A DNA stretch of 64,000 nucleotides. Origin: Kribbella pratensis (GTDB lineage Bacteria > Actinomycetota > Actinomycetes > Propionibacteriales > Kribbellaceae). Positions 1 through 8,148 of this stretch are shown one piece after another. The stretch covers positions 1,309,473-1,373,472 of the forward strand of contig NZ_SODP01000001.1 in the NCBI RefSeq assembly GCF_004365355.1. Reading direction: 5' to 3'. The number at the start of each line of letters is the position of its first letter. Position 1 is the first letter of the stretch. The translations under genes were made by a program, and so were the position numbers. The notes under the pieces are model-generated. The model was not told the DNA's origin. It saw only the letters and a list, made by a program, of their open reading frames with translations, and searched no databases.

Positions 1-2
1 TG

Positions 3-593
3 CCGAGCGGTACGCCGTTGCGGCTCGTGGAGCTGGCCAGCCGGCTCGAGATGAGTCAGATGCCTGTGCGCGAGGGACTCCGTCGGCTGGAGGCGCTCGG
101 GCTGGTCGAGATCATCCCGCACCGCGGCGCGTGGGTGCGCGACCTGTCATTGTCCGATCTGCGCGACACGCATGAGACCAGGCTGGCTCTGGAGAGTCTC
201 GCCGTACGGGCGGCTGCGGCGCGGTTCACCGAGGACGACCTGACGAAGGCAGCGGCCGCACTGGCCGAGCATCTCCGTCTCTCGCGGGCGGAGGACTCCG
301 CGGGCGCCCGCGACGCCCATGCGGACTTCCACTTCGCGATCTACCGGGCGAGCGGTTCACAGTGGTTGCCGCGAGCAATTGAGCCGGTGTGGCAGAACAG
401 TGAGCGCTACCGGTTCGGGAGCCGGCAGACGGCGTTCCTGATCGAGAAGAGCCGGCAAGAACATCAGGCGATCCTGGACGCGTGCGTCGCGCAGGACCCT
501 GATGCGGCCGAGCTGGCGCTGCGCAGTCACCTGGCCGGCGCGTTCCAGCGGATCACCGAGACGATGACGTCGAAGCAGAAGGAGACGTCATGA
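3..593 (+). CDS. GntR-family regulator with FCD domain (5' end outside window)
   Basis: Probable ligand-responsive DNA-binding repressor of the catabolic genes that follow. The reading frame is open from base 3, and its first residues (PSGTPLRL) align with an internal stretch of the second GntR gene at 5309, so roughly the first 35-40 residues lie before the window. Visible parts are the end of the winged helix (MSQMPVREGLRRLEALGLVE, then the wing HRGAWVRDL) and an FCD ligand domain with its helical metal/ligand residues (THETRLALE, HADFHFAIYRASGS, EHQAILDAC). The stop overlaps the next start as ATGA, so it is probably cotranscribed with the SDR gene. It is very similar to the regulator at 5309-6013. 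Confidence 0.93.
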   Translation, partial: PSGTPLRLVELASRLEMSQMPVREGLRRLEALGLVEIIPHRGAWVRDLSLSDLRDTHETRLALESLAVRAAAARFTEDDLTKAAAALAEHLRLSRAEDSAGARDAHADFHFAIYRASGSQWLPRAIEPVWQNSERYRFGSRQTAFLIEKSRQEHQAILDACVAQDPDAAELALRSHLAGAFQRITETMTSKQKETS

Positions 594-1324
594 AGGCGAG
601 CTTCGATGCGACCGGTGAGGTCGTGGTGATCACAGGCGGCGCGCGCGGCATCGGTGCGGCGCTGGCACAGGCAGTCAACGCCGCCGGCGGTACTGCGGTC
701 GTCTTCGACGTCACGCCGCCGGCTGACGGTGTCGAGTACGTCGAGGTCGACGTAGCGGACCGGTCCGCCGTACAGGCTGCGGTCGCCAGTGTGCTGGAGC
801 GGCACGGGCGGATCGACGGTCTGGTCGCCGGTGCGGCCGTGCAGCCCCGGTCGACCGTGCTGGAGATGGATGCGGCCGAGTGGACCCGCACGCTGCAGGT
901 GAACCTCGACGGTGTGGTGTGGGCGTGTCAGGCCGTCGTACCGCAGATGGTGGAGCGGCAGTCCGGCTCGGTGGTGGTGTTCACGTCGGGGCTGGCGTCG
1001 ACCGGGTACGCAGGCGCATCGGCGTACGCCGCGAGCAAGGCCGCGCTGGTGGCGTTCGCCAAGTCGCTGGCGGTCGAGGTGGCCGGCGACCGGGTCCGGG
1101 TGAACGTGGTCGCGCCAGGGGTGATCGACACCGACCAGTTCCGTACTGCGAACGGCGGTGCGGACCGGGAGCACTGGCACGACACCATAGGCATCGGCGA
1201 CCCCGACGATGTTGTCGGGCCGTTGCTGTTCCTCCTGTCCGACGCGGCCGCGATGACCGGGTCGGTGCTGGCCCGGGAACGTGCCTTTGCCAAGCTCACG
1301 AGCTTCATGAGTTCCACGGAGTGA
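590..1324 (+). CDS. SDR-family NAD(P)-dependent oxidoreductase
   Basis: Classical short-chain dehydrogenase of 244 residues, probably oxidising or reducing a hydroxyl/keto group in the small-molecule pathway of this operon. The cofactor motif TGGARGIG is at residues 15-22, the catalytic Ser is about 133 (FTSG), and the YxxxK pair is Tyr146/Lys150 (SAYAASK). The usual NNAG structural motif reads VAGAA. Its start overlaps the preceding regulator's stop and the next gene begins 5 nt after its own stop. The C-terminus is odd: after MTGSVL the family normally has a V-D-G-G type tail, but here it reads ARERAFAKLTSF and ends, so the last 18 residues are atypical. The natural substrate cannot be told from sequence. 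Confidence 0.9.
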   Translation: MKASFDATGEVVVITGGARGIGAALAQAVNAAGGTAVVFDVTPPADGVEYVEVDVADRSAVQAAVASVLERHGRIDGLVAGAAVQPRSTVLEMDAAEWTRTLQVNLDGVVWACQAVVPQMVERQSGSVVVFTSGLASTGYAGASAYAASKAALVAFAKSLAVEVAGDRVRVNVVAPGVIDTDQFRTANGGADREHWHDTIGIGDPDDVVGPLLFLLSDAAAMTGSVLARERAFAKLTSFMSSTE

Positions 1325-1328
1325 CAAG

Positions 1329-2888
1329 TTGACTGAACAGCTGCCCGTTGTCGTGGTCGGCGCCGGACCCATCGGTCTGACCGCGGCCCTCGGCCTGGAG
1401 CACTACGGGATCCCGTACGTGCTGCTGGAGGAGGACGCCACGCTCTCCTCCGACACCAAGGCCGGTACGACGCTCAGCCGGACGCTGGAGATCTGGAACC
1501 GGTACGGCGCGGTGGACCGCATCCTCGGCGCTGCGCTGCGGATCGACGAGATCGGTGACATCGACCGGGCCACCAACACGCCCCGGGCCTCGGTGCAGTT
1601 GGCCGAGCTGGCGAACGACACGCAGTTCCCGTTCGTCATCAACCTGCCGCAGCAGAAGATGGAGCCGCTGCTCGCGGCGGCCCTGTCCACGCCGGTGCGG
1701 ACGCAGCACCGGATGACGTCGTTCGAAGTACGTGACGACCGCGTGGTGCTGCAGGTGGAGACACCGGACGGTCCGCAGGAGCTGGAGGCGTCGTACCTGC
1801 TGGCCTGTGACGGCGGGCGTTCGCGGATCCGCGATGCGCTCGGCGTGAAGGTGGTGGGGGAGACCCTGCCGGAGCGGTACATGTTGATCGACGTCGTCGT
1901 GGACCTGGACGTCGACAACGCCAGGGACTACCCGTACCTCGCGTACTTCGCGGACAAGTCCGAGTGGATGGTGCTGATCCGGCAGCCCGACAACTGGCGC
2001 TTCCTCTTCCCGCTGGCACCGGGCGCCGACGCACCGGGTGACGAGGACCTGCTGGTGAAGGTGAAGCAGTTCATCGGCGAGGTGGACCGCATCGAGCTGA
2101 TGGGCTCGGTGGTCTACAACGTGCACCACCGGGTCGCGGAGCAGTGGACCAAGGACCGCAGGGTGTTCCTGATGGGCGATGCGGCCCACCTGATCACCCC
2201 GATGTGGGCGCTCGGTCTGAACACCGGTGCGCTGGACGCGTCGAACCTGCCGTGGCGGCTGGCCTGGGTACTGCGCGGCTGGGCCGATCCGTCGTTGCTG
2301 GACGGGTACGAGCAGGAGCAGCGTCCGGTGGCGATCGAGGGCTCGGGCGAGATGGCCGAGGCTGCGCGGAAGTACATGTCGTTCCAGCAGGGCGCTGTCA
2401 CAGCGGGAACGAGCGACTGGGCAACGGCGTACACGCGGACTCTGCTGAGCGTGCGGCTGGACGTGGACGGCACCGGTGACTGGTCGATGGTTGCCACGGC
2501 GGCTGAACCGCCTGCGGTGCGGGCCGGTGACCGGGCGCCCGACCTGGTGCTGCAGAGCCCGACAGGCCGGGTGACGATCCACGACCTGTGCCGGGACTCG
2601 TTCGTCGCCTTGTACTTCACTGATGTCCGCCGGCGCCCGGAGATCCCGCTGAACGGATCGCCTGCGCTGCAGCACTACGCGGTGTCCCGGTGGGACGCGC
2701 CGCACGACTCCGGTCTGCGGGACCGTGCGCTGTTCGACCCCGGAAGCGTTGCCACCAAGCGGTACGGCGTACCGCCGGAGTCCGTCGTACTGCTTCGGCC
2801 GGACGGACATGTGGCTGCTGTCGCTCCGATGAGTACTGGCGTTGCGGAGGAGCTGTACAGCCGCATTACCGGTAAGGAGGTTCCATGA
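1329..2888 (+). CDS. FAD-dependent aromatic monooxygenase (PheA/TfdB/MhpA type)
   Basis: Group A flavoprotein hydroxylase of 519 residues, expected to use NAD(P)H and O2 to hydroxylate an aromatic or related substrate. Three family motifs are clear: the N-terminal dinucleotide-binding GAGPIG at residues 11-16, the DG motif (LLACDGGRSRIRDALG) around 157-172, and the GD motif (FLMGDAAHLITP) around 280-291. Residues from about 400 resemble the thioredoxin-like C-terminal domain of phenol hydroxylase relatives (AGDRAPDLVLQSP). The start is TTG, 5 nt after the SDR stop, and the last 4 nt overlap the cupin gene. Together with the ACMSD-like gene downstream this suggests breakdown of an aromatic compound; the compound is unknown. 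Confidence 0.9.
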   Translation: MTEQLPVVVVGAGPIGLTAALGLEHYGIPYVLLEEDATLSSDTKAGTTLSRTLEIWNRYGAVDRILGAALRIDEIGDIDRATNTPRASVQLAELANDTQFPFVINLPQQKMEPLLAAALSTPVRTQHRMTSFEVRDDRVVLQVETPDGPQELEASYLLACDGGRSRIRDALGVKVVGETLPERYMLIDVVVDLDVDNARDYPYLAYFADKSEWMVLIRQPDNWRFLFPLAPGADAPGDEDLLVKVKQFIGEVDRIELMGSVVYNVHHRVAEQWTKDRRVFLMGDAAHLITPMWALGLNTGALDASNLPWRLAWVLRGWADPSLLDGYEQEQRPVAIEGSGEMAEAARKYMSFQQGAVTAGTSDWATAYTRTLLSVRLDVDGTGDWSMVATAAEPPAVRAGDRAPDLVLQSPTGRVTIHDLCRDSFVALYFTDVRRRPEIPLNGSPALQHYAVSRWDAPHDSGLRDRALFDPGSVATKRYGVPPESVVLLRPDGHVAAVAPMSTGVAEELYSRITGKEVP

Positions 2889-3274
2889 GTTTCGACGAAC
2901 CGCTGCGGGAGATCCTGCTGCAGACGGACGACCTGGAGTGGGTCGAGAAGTCGTTGGACGGCCTGTCCCACAAGATGCTGTGGCGGGACCCGCAGACCGA
3001 GGCCTCGATCGCACTGGTGCGTTTCGAGAAGGGCTCCGGCATTCCGTCCGAGCACAAGCACGCCTCGAACCAGTTCATGTTCTGCCTGTCCGGCCGGTAC
3101 GTGTACCTGCCGACCGGGACCACGCTGACCAAGGGCAGCTTCTACTGGAACCCCAAGGGTGTGACGCACGGACCGACGCGGGCAGAGGAGACCTCTGTCC
3201 TGCTGGAGGTGTACGACGGGCCGCACTACCCGGAGCGGCCGGACTTCTACGACAACGACGAGGACGCCCGCTGA
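2885..3274 (+). CDS. Small cupin-domain protein
   Basis: A 129-residue single-domain cupin. The first cupin motif is seen at GSGIPSEHKHASNQFMF (His-x-His metal ligands) with the second at WNPKGVTHGP (third His). Such proteins are metal-dependent isomerases, dioxygenases or binding proteins; which one applies here cannot be decided from sequence. It starts with an ATG overlapping the monooxygenase stop (ATGA) and is preceded by a good AAGGAGG-like ribosome site, so it is translationally coupled to the hydroxylase. It ends 1 nt before the amidohydrolase start. Position inside the operon suggests it handles the hydroxylated product. Confidence 0.85.
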   Translation: MSFDEPLREILLQTDDLEWVEKSLDGLSHKMLWRDPQTEASIALVRFEKGSGIPSEHKHASNQFMFCLSGRYVYLPTGTTLTKGSFYWNPKGVTHGPTRAEETSVLLEVYDGPHYPERPDFYDNDEDAR

Positions 3275-3275
3275 C

Positions 3276-4175
3276 ATGGCCGGTTGGGACGTCCACACGC
3301 ATCTGATCCCGCCGACCGTGCTGTCGGCAGCGCACCGGGGTGAGTTCGGGCTGTCCGTCGACAGCGGTTCGCTGGTGGTCGACGGACAGCGACTGCCGCT
3401 GCGTCGGCTCGCCGACCCGGCCGCACTGCTGCAGTGGATCACCGAGCAGTCGCTGGACGGCGCCGTCGTCTCCGTGCCGCCCGCGCTCTTCCGGTACGAC
3501 GCCGGCGTCGAGTGGTCCGAGCTGGTCAACCAGGGGCTCCGCGAGCTCGCCACACCGCAACTGCGTGTCCTCGCGCATCTGCCGCTGCTGGACCCGGCAG
3601 CGCCGGCAGTGGCTGCCGGTCTGGCCGGTGAAGGCGTCTTCGGCGGGTTCGCACTGGGTACGCCGAGCTACGCCGGGCTGGATCCGGTCTGGCGGGTGCT
3701 GGACGCGCTGGAGGCATTCACCCTGATTCATCCCGGCAGCAGTGACGACAAGCGGCTTGATTCGTTCTACTTGTCGAACCTGTTAGGGAATCCGTACGAG
3801 ACCGGAGTGGCCGCCGCTTCGCTCGTCTTCGCCGACGTGCCGGGGCGGTTTCCAGGGATCCGGTTCTGCTTGTGCCATGGGGGTGGTGTGACGGCGGCCG
3901 TTGCCGGCCGGTGGCAACGCGGGATCGACACGGAACGGCCCGGGATCGAGCCGGTGTCGTTGCCGGTCGCGGAGGCGCTGCGCCGGTTCTACGTCGACGA
4001 TCTGGTGCACGACGACGCCGTACTGGAACTGCTGACTTCGACGTTCGGTGCCGAGCGGGTCCTGGCCGGGAGTGACTGGCCGTTCCCGATGGGCAGCGAC
4101 GGGGTGTCCGCCGCGCGGTCCGCGACGGCCGAGGTGCTGACCCGGCCGCTGGCGAAGGAGGTCGCCGCGTGGTGA
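3276..4175 (+). CDS. Amidohydrolase-2 family enzyme, ACMSD-like decarboxylase/hydrolase
   Basis: A 299-residue TIM-barrel metalloenzyme of the amidohydrolase-2 group, which includes 2-amino-3-carboxymuconate semialdehyde decarboxylase and several aromatic-acid decarboxylases. Candidate metal and catalytic residues sit where the family has them: His7 and His9 (DVHTHLIPP), His152 (LIHPGSS), His201 (LCHGGG) and Asp267 (AGSDWPFPMG). It lies directly behind the cupin gene, which supports decarboxylation or hydrolysis of a ring-derived intermediate. It is slightly shorter than typical ACMSD enzymes (about 330). Substrate is unassigned. Confidence 0.85.
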   Translation: MAGWDVHTHLIPPTVLSAAHRGEFGLSVDSGSLVVDGQRLPLRRLADPAALLQWITEQSLDGAVVSVPPALFRYDAGVEWSELVNQGLRELATPQLRVLAHLPLLDPAAPAVAAGLAGEGVFGGFALGTPSYAGLDPVWRVLDALEAFTLIHPGSSDDKRLDSFYLSNLLGNPYETGVAAASLVFADVPGRFPGIRFCLCHGGGVTAAVAGRWQRGIDTERPGIEPVSLPVAEALRRFYVDDLVHDDAVLELLTSTFGAERVLAGSDWPFPMGSDGVSAARSATAEVLTRPLAKEVAAW

Positions 4176-4202
4176 GACGAGTGTGCTGTCTGGTCGAGGT
4201 TG

Positions 4203-4215
4203 TGATCAGATATCA
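4203..4215. promoter_or_regulatory. Candidate GntR/FCD operator (TGAT-N5-ATCA)
   Basis: AT-rich dyad TGATCAGATATCA in an otherwise GC-rich gap between the amidohydrolase and the MDR gene. The arms TGAT and ATCA are exact inverted repeats around a 5-nt centre, the general form of FCD-class operators. Assignment to the flanking GntR proteins is inference. Confidence 0.4.
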
Positions 4216-4236
4216 AATCGTGAACGGGGATGAGGC

Positions 4237-5175
4237 GTGACTACACGGGGGACTGTGTTGCACAGTCACGGGCCGGGGGAGCAGCTGAAGGCCGAAGAGG
4301 TCGAGCTGACAGCCGGTCCGGGTGAGACGTTGGTGGAGATGCGGCTGGCTGCCGTGACTTCGCAGGACCGGTCGACGCTGGCCGGCAAGCAGCCGTCGGT
4401 GCCGTTCGTGCCGGGCTCCGAGGGGACGGGTGTGGTCGTCAGCTCGGATGTCGTCGGGGCCGGGACAGCTGTGCTCGTCCGGGGCGACGGCGTCGGCGTG
4501 ACGAGAGCGGGTGTCTGGGGTCAGTACGCCGTCGTGCCGGATGCCGCCGTACATCGGCTGCCGTCGTCGTTGGAGCCGGGAGCGGCACTCACGTTGCTGA
4601 CGCAGGCGTTGACCGCACACACCGCTGTGCGACGGGTGGCCGACGTACAGAAAGGCGAGACAGTTGTCGTCACCGGCGTGAACGGTGCGGTCGGCAGGAT
4701 GTGCGCTGCGATCGCACGGTCGGCCGGTGCGGCGCGGGTGATCGGTCTGGTGGCGATGGAGGCGTCTGTCGATGCCACGACCGCACTGGTGGACCAGATC
4801 GTTCGCGTCGACGGACTTGGACAGGTTGGACGGGAGCTGCAGTGGTGTGACGCGGCTGTCGACACCATGGGTGGCCCGGTGACCGGTGGGGTCCTCGGGC
4901 ACATCACTCCGGGCGGGCGGATCGCCGTACTGGGCTACAAGGCCGGTGAGTTCACCACGATCGATCTGCACCAGCTGATCGGCCGGGATCTCCGGGTGCT
5001 GCCGGTGAACCTGCAACGCACTGCTCTGGCGCCGGATGCGGTCGGTCAGGCACTCGCAGATATCGCAGCGGCGTCCTGGCATGCGGAGTACGACGTGGTG
5101 CCCGCGGACCGGGCCGGTGACGCGCTGGATCGGCAGGCCGGGCGGGTGTTGCTGGACCTGACCGCATTGCGCTGA
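4237..5175 (+). CDS. MDR-family quinone oxidoreductase-like protein
   Basis: A 312-residue medium-chain dehydrogenase/reductase without the zinc ligands of alcohol dehydrogenases, so closer to quinone/enoyl reductases. The nucleotide-binding loop is VTGVNGAVGRMCAAIARSAGA around residues 146-166. The N-terminal GroES-like domain (VPFVPGSEGTGVV) is intact. The start is GTG preceded by GGGGATGAGG. A 61-nt gap with a possible GntR operator separates it from the amidohydrolase, so it may have its own promoter. It is likely a reductive or oxidative step of the same pathway. Confidence 0.85.
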   Translation: MTTRGTVLHSHGPGEQLKAEEVELTAGPGETLVEMRLAAVTSQDRSTLAGKQPSVPFVPGSEGTGVVVSSDVVGAGTAVLVRGDGVGVTRAGVWGQYAVVPDAAVHRLPSSLEPGAALTLLTQALTAHTAVRRVADVQKGETVVVTGVNGAVGRMCAAIARSAGAARVIGLVAMEASVDATTALVDQIVRVDGLGQVGRELQWCDAAVDTMGGPVTGGVLGHITPGGRIAVLGYKAGEFTTIDLHQLIGRDLRVLPVNLQRTALAPDAVGQALADIAAASWHAEYDVVPADRAGDALDRQAGRVLLDLTALR

Positions 5176-5308
5176 CTCTTCGGCCGGCCTAGACCACTTG
5201 TGTTTGCTGGGGTCTGAACTGGGCAATCCGCCGTCGGAGGCCCGCAGATACCCGAGCGGCGGCTACGGTACCTCCAGAGCTGAATAGGAGAGAGGCAGCC
5301 CGCTACTG

Positions 5309-6013
5309 ATGATCCGACGACTCGAGCTCACGCCTGGGGGGCCTACCGGCCGTCGTACGCTCGCCGAGGAAGCCGCCGCCGAGCTGCACGAGCTCATCCT
5401 GTCCGGCGAGCTCCCCAGTGGTACGGCGCTGCGGCTCGAGGAGCTCGCCAAACGGCTGGACATGAGCCAGATGCCGATCCGCGAAGGGCTGCGCCGGATG
5501 GCTGCGCTCGGACTGGTCGAGATCGTCCCGCACAAGGGCGCCTGGGTCCGTGAGCTGTCGATGGAGGACCTGCGCGACACCCACGCAACCCGGTTGGCGC
5601 TGGAGTCTCTTGCGGTGCGTGCGGCCGCGACGCGGTTCTCCGACTCGGACGCCTCGACCGCACGCGACGCACTGGCCGAGCACGTCCGGTTGTCGAAGCT
5701 GGGCGACAACATCGCGTCCCGGCAGGCGCACACCGAATTCCACTTCGCCATCTACCGGGCCGGCGGTTCGCGGTGGCTACCGCGAGCGATCGAGCCGGTC
5801 TGGCAGAACAGTGAGCGCTACCGGTTCGGCTCGCGGCAGACCAAGGCCCGCATAGAGCAGACCCGACGGGAACACCAGGCGATCCTCGACGCCTGTGTTG
5901 CGCACGACGAGGCAGGCGCCGAGGCCGCGCTGCGCGAACACCTGGAAGGCGCGATGCAGCGCATCACCGAGACGATGGAGCGTCGCTCGGCTCGTTCTAC
6001 TGGCAAGCCCTGA
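5309..6013 (+). CDS. GntR-family regulator with FCD domain (second copy)
   Basis: Complete 234-residue FadR-subfamily regulator: winged helix-turn-helix at about 15-85 (AEEAAAELHELILSGELPSG, then REGLRRMAALGLVE) and FCD domain at about 90-220. It is highly similar to the truncated regulator at the window start (for example both have EPVWQNSERYRFGSRQT), indicating a duplication that brackets the catabolic genes. An AGGAGAGAGG stretch lies 13-23 nt before the ATG, rather far, so the true start may differ slightly. Its 3' end overlaps the convergent PIG-L gene by 17 nt. It probably senses a related ligand to its paralogue. Confidence 0.93.
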   Translation: MIRRLELTPGGPTGRRTLAEEAAAELHELILSGELPSGTALRLEELAKRLDMSQMPIREGLRRMAALGLVEIVPHKGAWVRELSMEDLRDTHATRLALESLAVRAAATRFSDSDASTARDALAEHVRLSKLGDNIASRQAHTEFHFAIYRAGGSRWLPRAIEPVWQNSERYRFGSRQTKARIEQTRREHQAILDACVAHDEAGAEAALREHLEGAMQRITETMERRSARSTGKP

Positions 6014-6716
6014 GCTCTTCGAACCGGTCTTGCTGCCAGCCGGTCGCGTCGAAGACCGCTCGGAGCAGCAGGCCGTCACTGCTCGAGCGGTGGACGCCGA
6101 TGAGCTCTTCAAGCGGCTTGCTGCCCAGGCCGTCGTAGTACTCGTCCAGAGCTTGCCGCCTGCGCTGCTCGGACCCTCCCCTGAGCTCCTCTAGCGGTCC
6201 GTCGCATCCGGTGACGTGGCCTGACCCGATCTGTTGTCCCGGAGCCAACTGCTGGATCAGGCGCTCTCCCGCGCGCACGTCCTCGGCTCTAACGCGGGCA
6301 CCCAGGGTGCGGCACTGGACGTGCTGGAGTGCTCGCTGGACTGCTTGTGAGATGGCGATGTGGTCCGGATGCCCGGTGAGTCCGTCACGCCCCACTGTGA
6401 GGATGAGCTCTGGTTCGAGCTCGCGGACTGCCTTCTCAACCTCCGCGGCCACGTCGGCCGGCGGCGCCGCGGCTAACGTCCGCGGGCCGTTGTAGCCACC
6501 GTCATCGATCCACTGGTCCGCTGCGCCGAGCCAGTCCCACTCGTCTATCCCGAGCAGCGCGCAGGAGTCGGTGAGGTGGTCCGCGGCTCCGTGCATCCCG
6601 GCGGTGGCAACACGCAGTACGACGTGCCAGCCCTGCTCGTGCAGCACGGAGGTCGCGACGCCGGTCGCGAACACCTCGTCGTCCGGGTGCGCGTGGACGA
6701 CGAGCGCCGTGGGCAT
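5997..6716 (-). CDS. PIG-L family deacetylase (LmbE-like)
   Basis: A 239-residue zinc-dependent N-acetyl deacetylase of the PIG-L/LmbE/MshB family. The metal-binding signature AHPDDE is near the N-terminus (VVHAHPDDEVFATGVA) and the second ligand region TGHPDHIAIS is around the middle. Family members deacetylate N-acetylglucosamine-type sugars, for instance in mycothiol synthesis or antibiotic resistance; MshB itself is usually longer. I start it at the ATG at 6716; a GTG lies one codon upstream. It is convergent with the GntR gene and separated from the next minus-strand gene by a short tandem repeat. Confidence 0.88.
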   Translation of the reverse strand: MPTALVVHAHPDDEVFATGVATSVLHEQGWHVVLRVATAGMHGAADHLTDSCALLGIDEWDWLGAADQWIDDGGYNGPRTLAAAPPADVAAEVEKAVRELEPELILTVGRDGLTGHPDHIAISQAVQRALQHVQCRTLGARVRAEDVRAGERLIQQLAPGQQIGSGHVTGCDGPLEELRGGSEQRRRQALDEYYDGLGSKPLEELIGVHRSSSDGLLLRAVFDATGWQQDRFEELRACQ

Positions 6717-6722
6717 CACTCA

Positions 6723-6745
6723 GTCAGCCGGTCAGCCGGTCAGCC
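6723..6745. repeat. Short 8-bp tandem repeat (GTCAGCCG x about 3)
   Basis: Three consecutive near-complete copies of GTCAGCCG in the 35-nt gap between the PPOX stop and the PIG-L start on the minus strand. Probably slippage-generated; no function evident. Confidence 0.75.
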
Positions 6746-6751
6746 AGCTGG

Positions 6752-7216
6752 TCAGTCGGCCAGGCGGGCCGGGAAGCCGCCGGTGGCGAGCGGACCCCAG
6801 CGCTCCGGGGTGATGCGGATCAGGCACTTGCCCTGCTTCACCATCGCCTCGCGGTACTCGTCCCAGTCCGGGTGCTCGCCGGAGATCGCGCGGTAGTAGT
6901 CGACCAGCGGCTCCACCGCGTCCGGCAGCTCGATCACCTCGCCACTGCCGTCCACCTGCACCCAGGCGCCGTTCCAGTCGTCCGACAGCACGAGCACGCC
7001 GGCCTTGCCGGTCCGCTTCACGTTGGTGCTCTTGGCGCGCTCCGGGTACGACGAGATGACGATGCGGCCCTCGGTATCCACACCTCCGGACACCGGTGAC
7101 GCCTGCGCCGTCCCGTCCGCCCGGTACGTGATCAGCAGCATGTGATGACGAGGCCGCACGAACTCCAGCAGCCCCTCGAGGTCGACCTTGGTGTTGGTTG
7201 CAATAGTCCTCGGCAT
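6752..7216 (-). CDS. PPOX-class F420-dependent oxidoreductase
   Basis: A 154-residue split-barrel flavin/deazaflavin-binding protein. The pattern (RPRHHMLLITYRADGTAQAS, then GRIVISSYPERAKSTNV, then KAGVLVLSD) fits the actinobacterial F420-dependent PPOX-class family. Such enzymes reduce a range of quinones, biliverdin or xenobiotics using reduced F420. Start ATG is preceded by GGTGGAG. It is divergent from the SOS-controlled imuA-like gene, with only about 100 nt between the two starts. No substrate can be assigned. Confidence 0.85.
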   Translation of the reverse strand: MPRTIATNTKVDLEGLLEFVRPRHHMLLITYRADGTAQASPVSGGVDTEGRIVISSYPERAKSTNVKRTGKAGVLVLSDDWNGAWVQVDGSGEVIELPDAVEPLVDYYRAISGEHPDWDEYREAMVKQGKCLIRITPERWGPLATGGFPARLAD

Positions 7217-7288
7217 GACTCCACCCTATGCGTCAAGCTGGAGGTCTCTCACCAGATCCCGGGCCTGTGGACGGCCGGATTGACATGT

Positions 7289-7304
7289 TCGAACAGGTGT
7301 TCGA
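7289..7304. promoter_or_regulatory. LexA/SOS box TCGAAC-N4-GTTCGA
   Basis: Perfect 16-bp dyad TCGAACAGGTGTTCGA matching the actinobacterial LexA consensus (TCGAAC-N4-GTTCGA). It lies 11 nt before the ATG at 7315 and so places the imuA-like and imuB genes under SOS control. It also shows that the longer open frame beginning at 7228 is not the coding start. Confidence 0.93.
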
Positions 7305-7314
7305 ACATGGATTC

Positions 7315-8148
7315 ATGACGGGGAGCGAGGCAGCGACGAGCCGGGTCACGGCGCTCGACCAGGCACGCCTGCTCCTCGCTCAGGTCAAGGCGCGGAAGGC
7401 CGCTGAAGACGACGAGGAGGAGGGTGCCCGACCGGCTCCTGTCACCGGCCGGGTGCCGTCGGTCGCGCGGGTGCAGCAGGCGTTGGACACGGCCGGAGTC
7501 GATCGGGAGTTGCCCACGCATCCGGCGGTGAGCGAGTTGCTGGCGGGGGCGAGCCTGCGCGGCGGCTCGGTGTACTCCGTGCGTGGCAGCGCCGCCCTGG
7601 TGATGGCGCTGATGGCCGGTCCGTCCGCGGAGGGCGCCTGGTGCGGTGTCGTCGGGGTGCCGTCGTTCGGTGCCGAGGCGGCGCGTGGGCTCGGCGTCGA
7701 TCTGGAGCGGCTCGTGCTGGTCCCGGATCCGGGCCGCGAGTGGCTCAGCGTCGTCGCCGCGTTGGTGGACGCGCTGACAGTGGTGGTCGTCCGGCCGCCC
7801 GGGGAGGTGACCCCGGGGGAGGCGTCCCGGCTCGCCGCCCGGCTCCGGACCCGCGGCGCGATGCTGATCGCGTACGGGTCGTGGCCCGGCAGCGAGGCCC
7901 GGTTCGAGATCGAGAGCAACACCTGGACCGGTCTCGGCGACGGCGAGGGACTGATCACCGGCCGCCGGGCGACGGTGGCGGTGACCGGTCGGCGGGCCGC
8001 CGTGCGCGCTCGTCGTCATGAGCTCTGGCTTCCTGGCCCTGACGGTGCTGTCCGGCCTGCCGAGCCGGCTCGTGAGGCCGACCTGTTTCGTCAGGAAGGC
8101 CCGGGCTGGCAGGAAGAGTGGGCGGATCAGATCGGGGCGGTGGGCTGA
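7315..8148 (+). CDS. ImuA-like protein of the SOS mutagenesis cassette
   Basis: A 277-residue protein upstream of and overlapping an imuB-type gene, as in mycobacterial imuA'-imuB. The middle (GGSVYSVRGSAALVMALMA, then WCGVVGVPSFGAEAARGLGVDLERL) resembles a RecA/ImuA fold with decayed nucleotide-binding site, which fits ImuA proteins that act as adaptors rather than ATPases. I chose the ATG at 7315 because an SOS box ends 10 nt before it; an in-frame extension to 7228 would run through that box. Expression should rise on DNA damage through LexA. Its role, by analogy, is to help recruit the error-prone polymerase. Confidence 0.82.
   Translation: MTGSEAATSRVTALDQARLLLAQVKARKAAEDDEEEGARPAPVTGRVPSVARVQQALDTAGVDRELPTHPAVSELLAGASLRGGSVYSVRGSAALVMALMAGPSAEGAWCGVVGVPSFGAEAARGLGVDLERLVLVPDPGREWLSVVAALVDALTVVVVRPPGEVTPGEASRLAARLRTRGAMLIAYGSWPGSEARFEIESNTWTGLGDGEGLITGRRATVAVTGRRAAVRARRHELWLPGPDGAVRPAEPAREADLFRQEGPGWQEEWADQIGAVG

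Noticed and set aside
527..1372. Long minus-strand open frame over the SDR gene
   Set aside because: Arg/His-rich shadow of the plus-strand SDR gene, typical in high-GC DNA; no family motif.
1305..3014. 569-codon minus-strand frame over the monooxygenase
   Set aside because: Compositional shadow rich in Arg, Pro and Gln; the plus strand carries a complete FAD enzyme.
7228..7314. Upstream extension of the imuA-like frame
   Set aside because: It contains the SOS box, so this is promoter rather than coding sequence.
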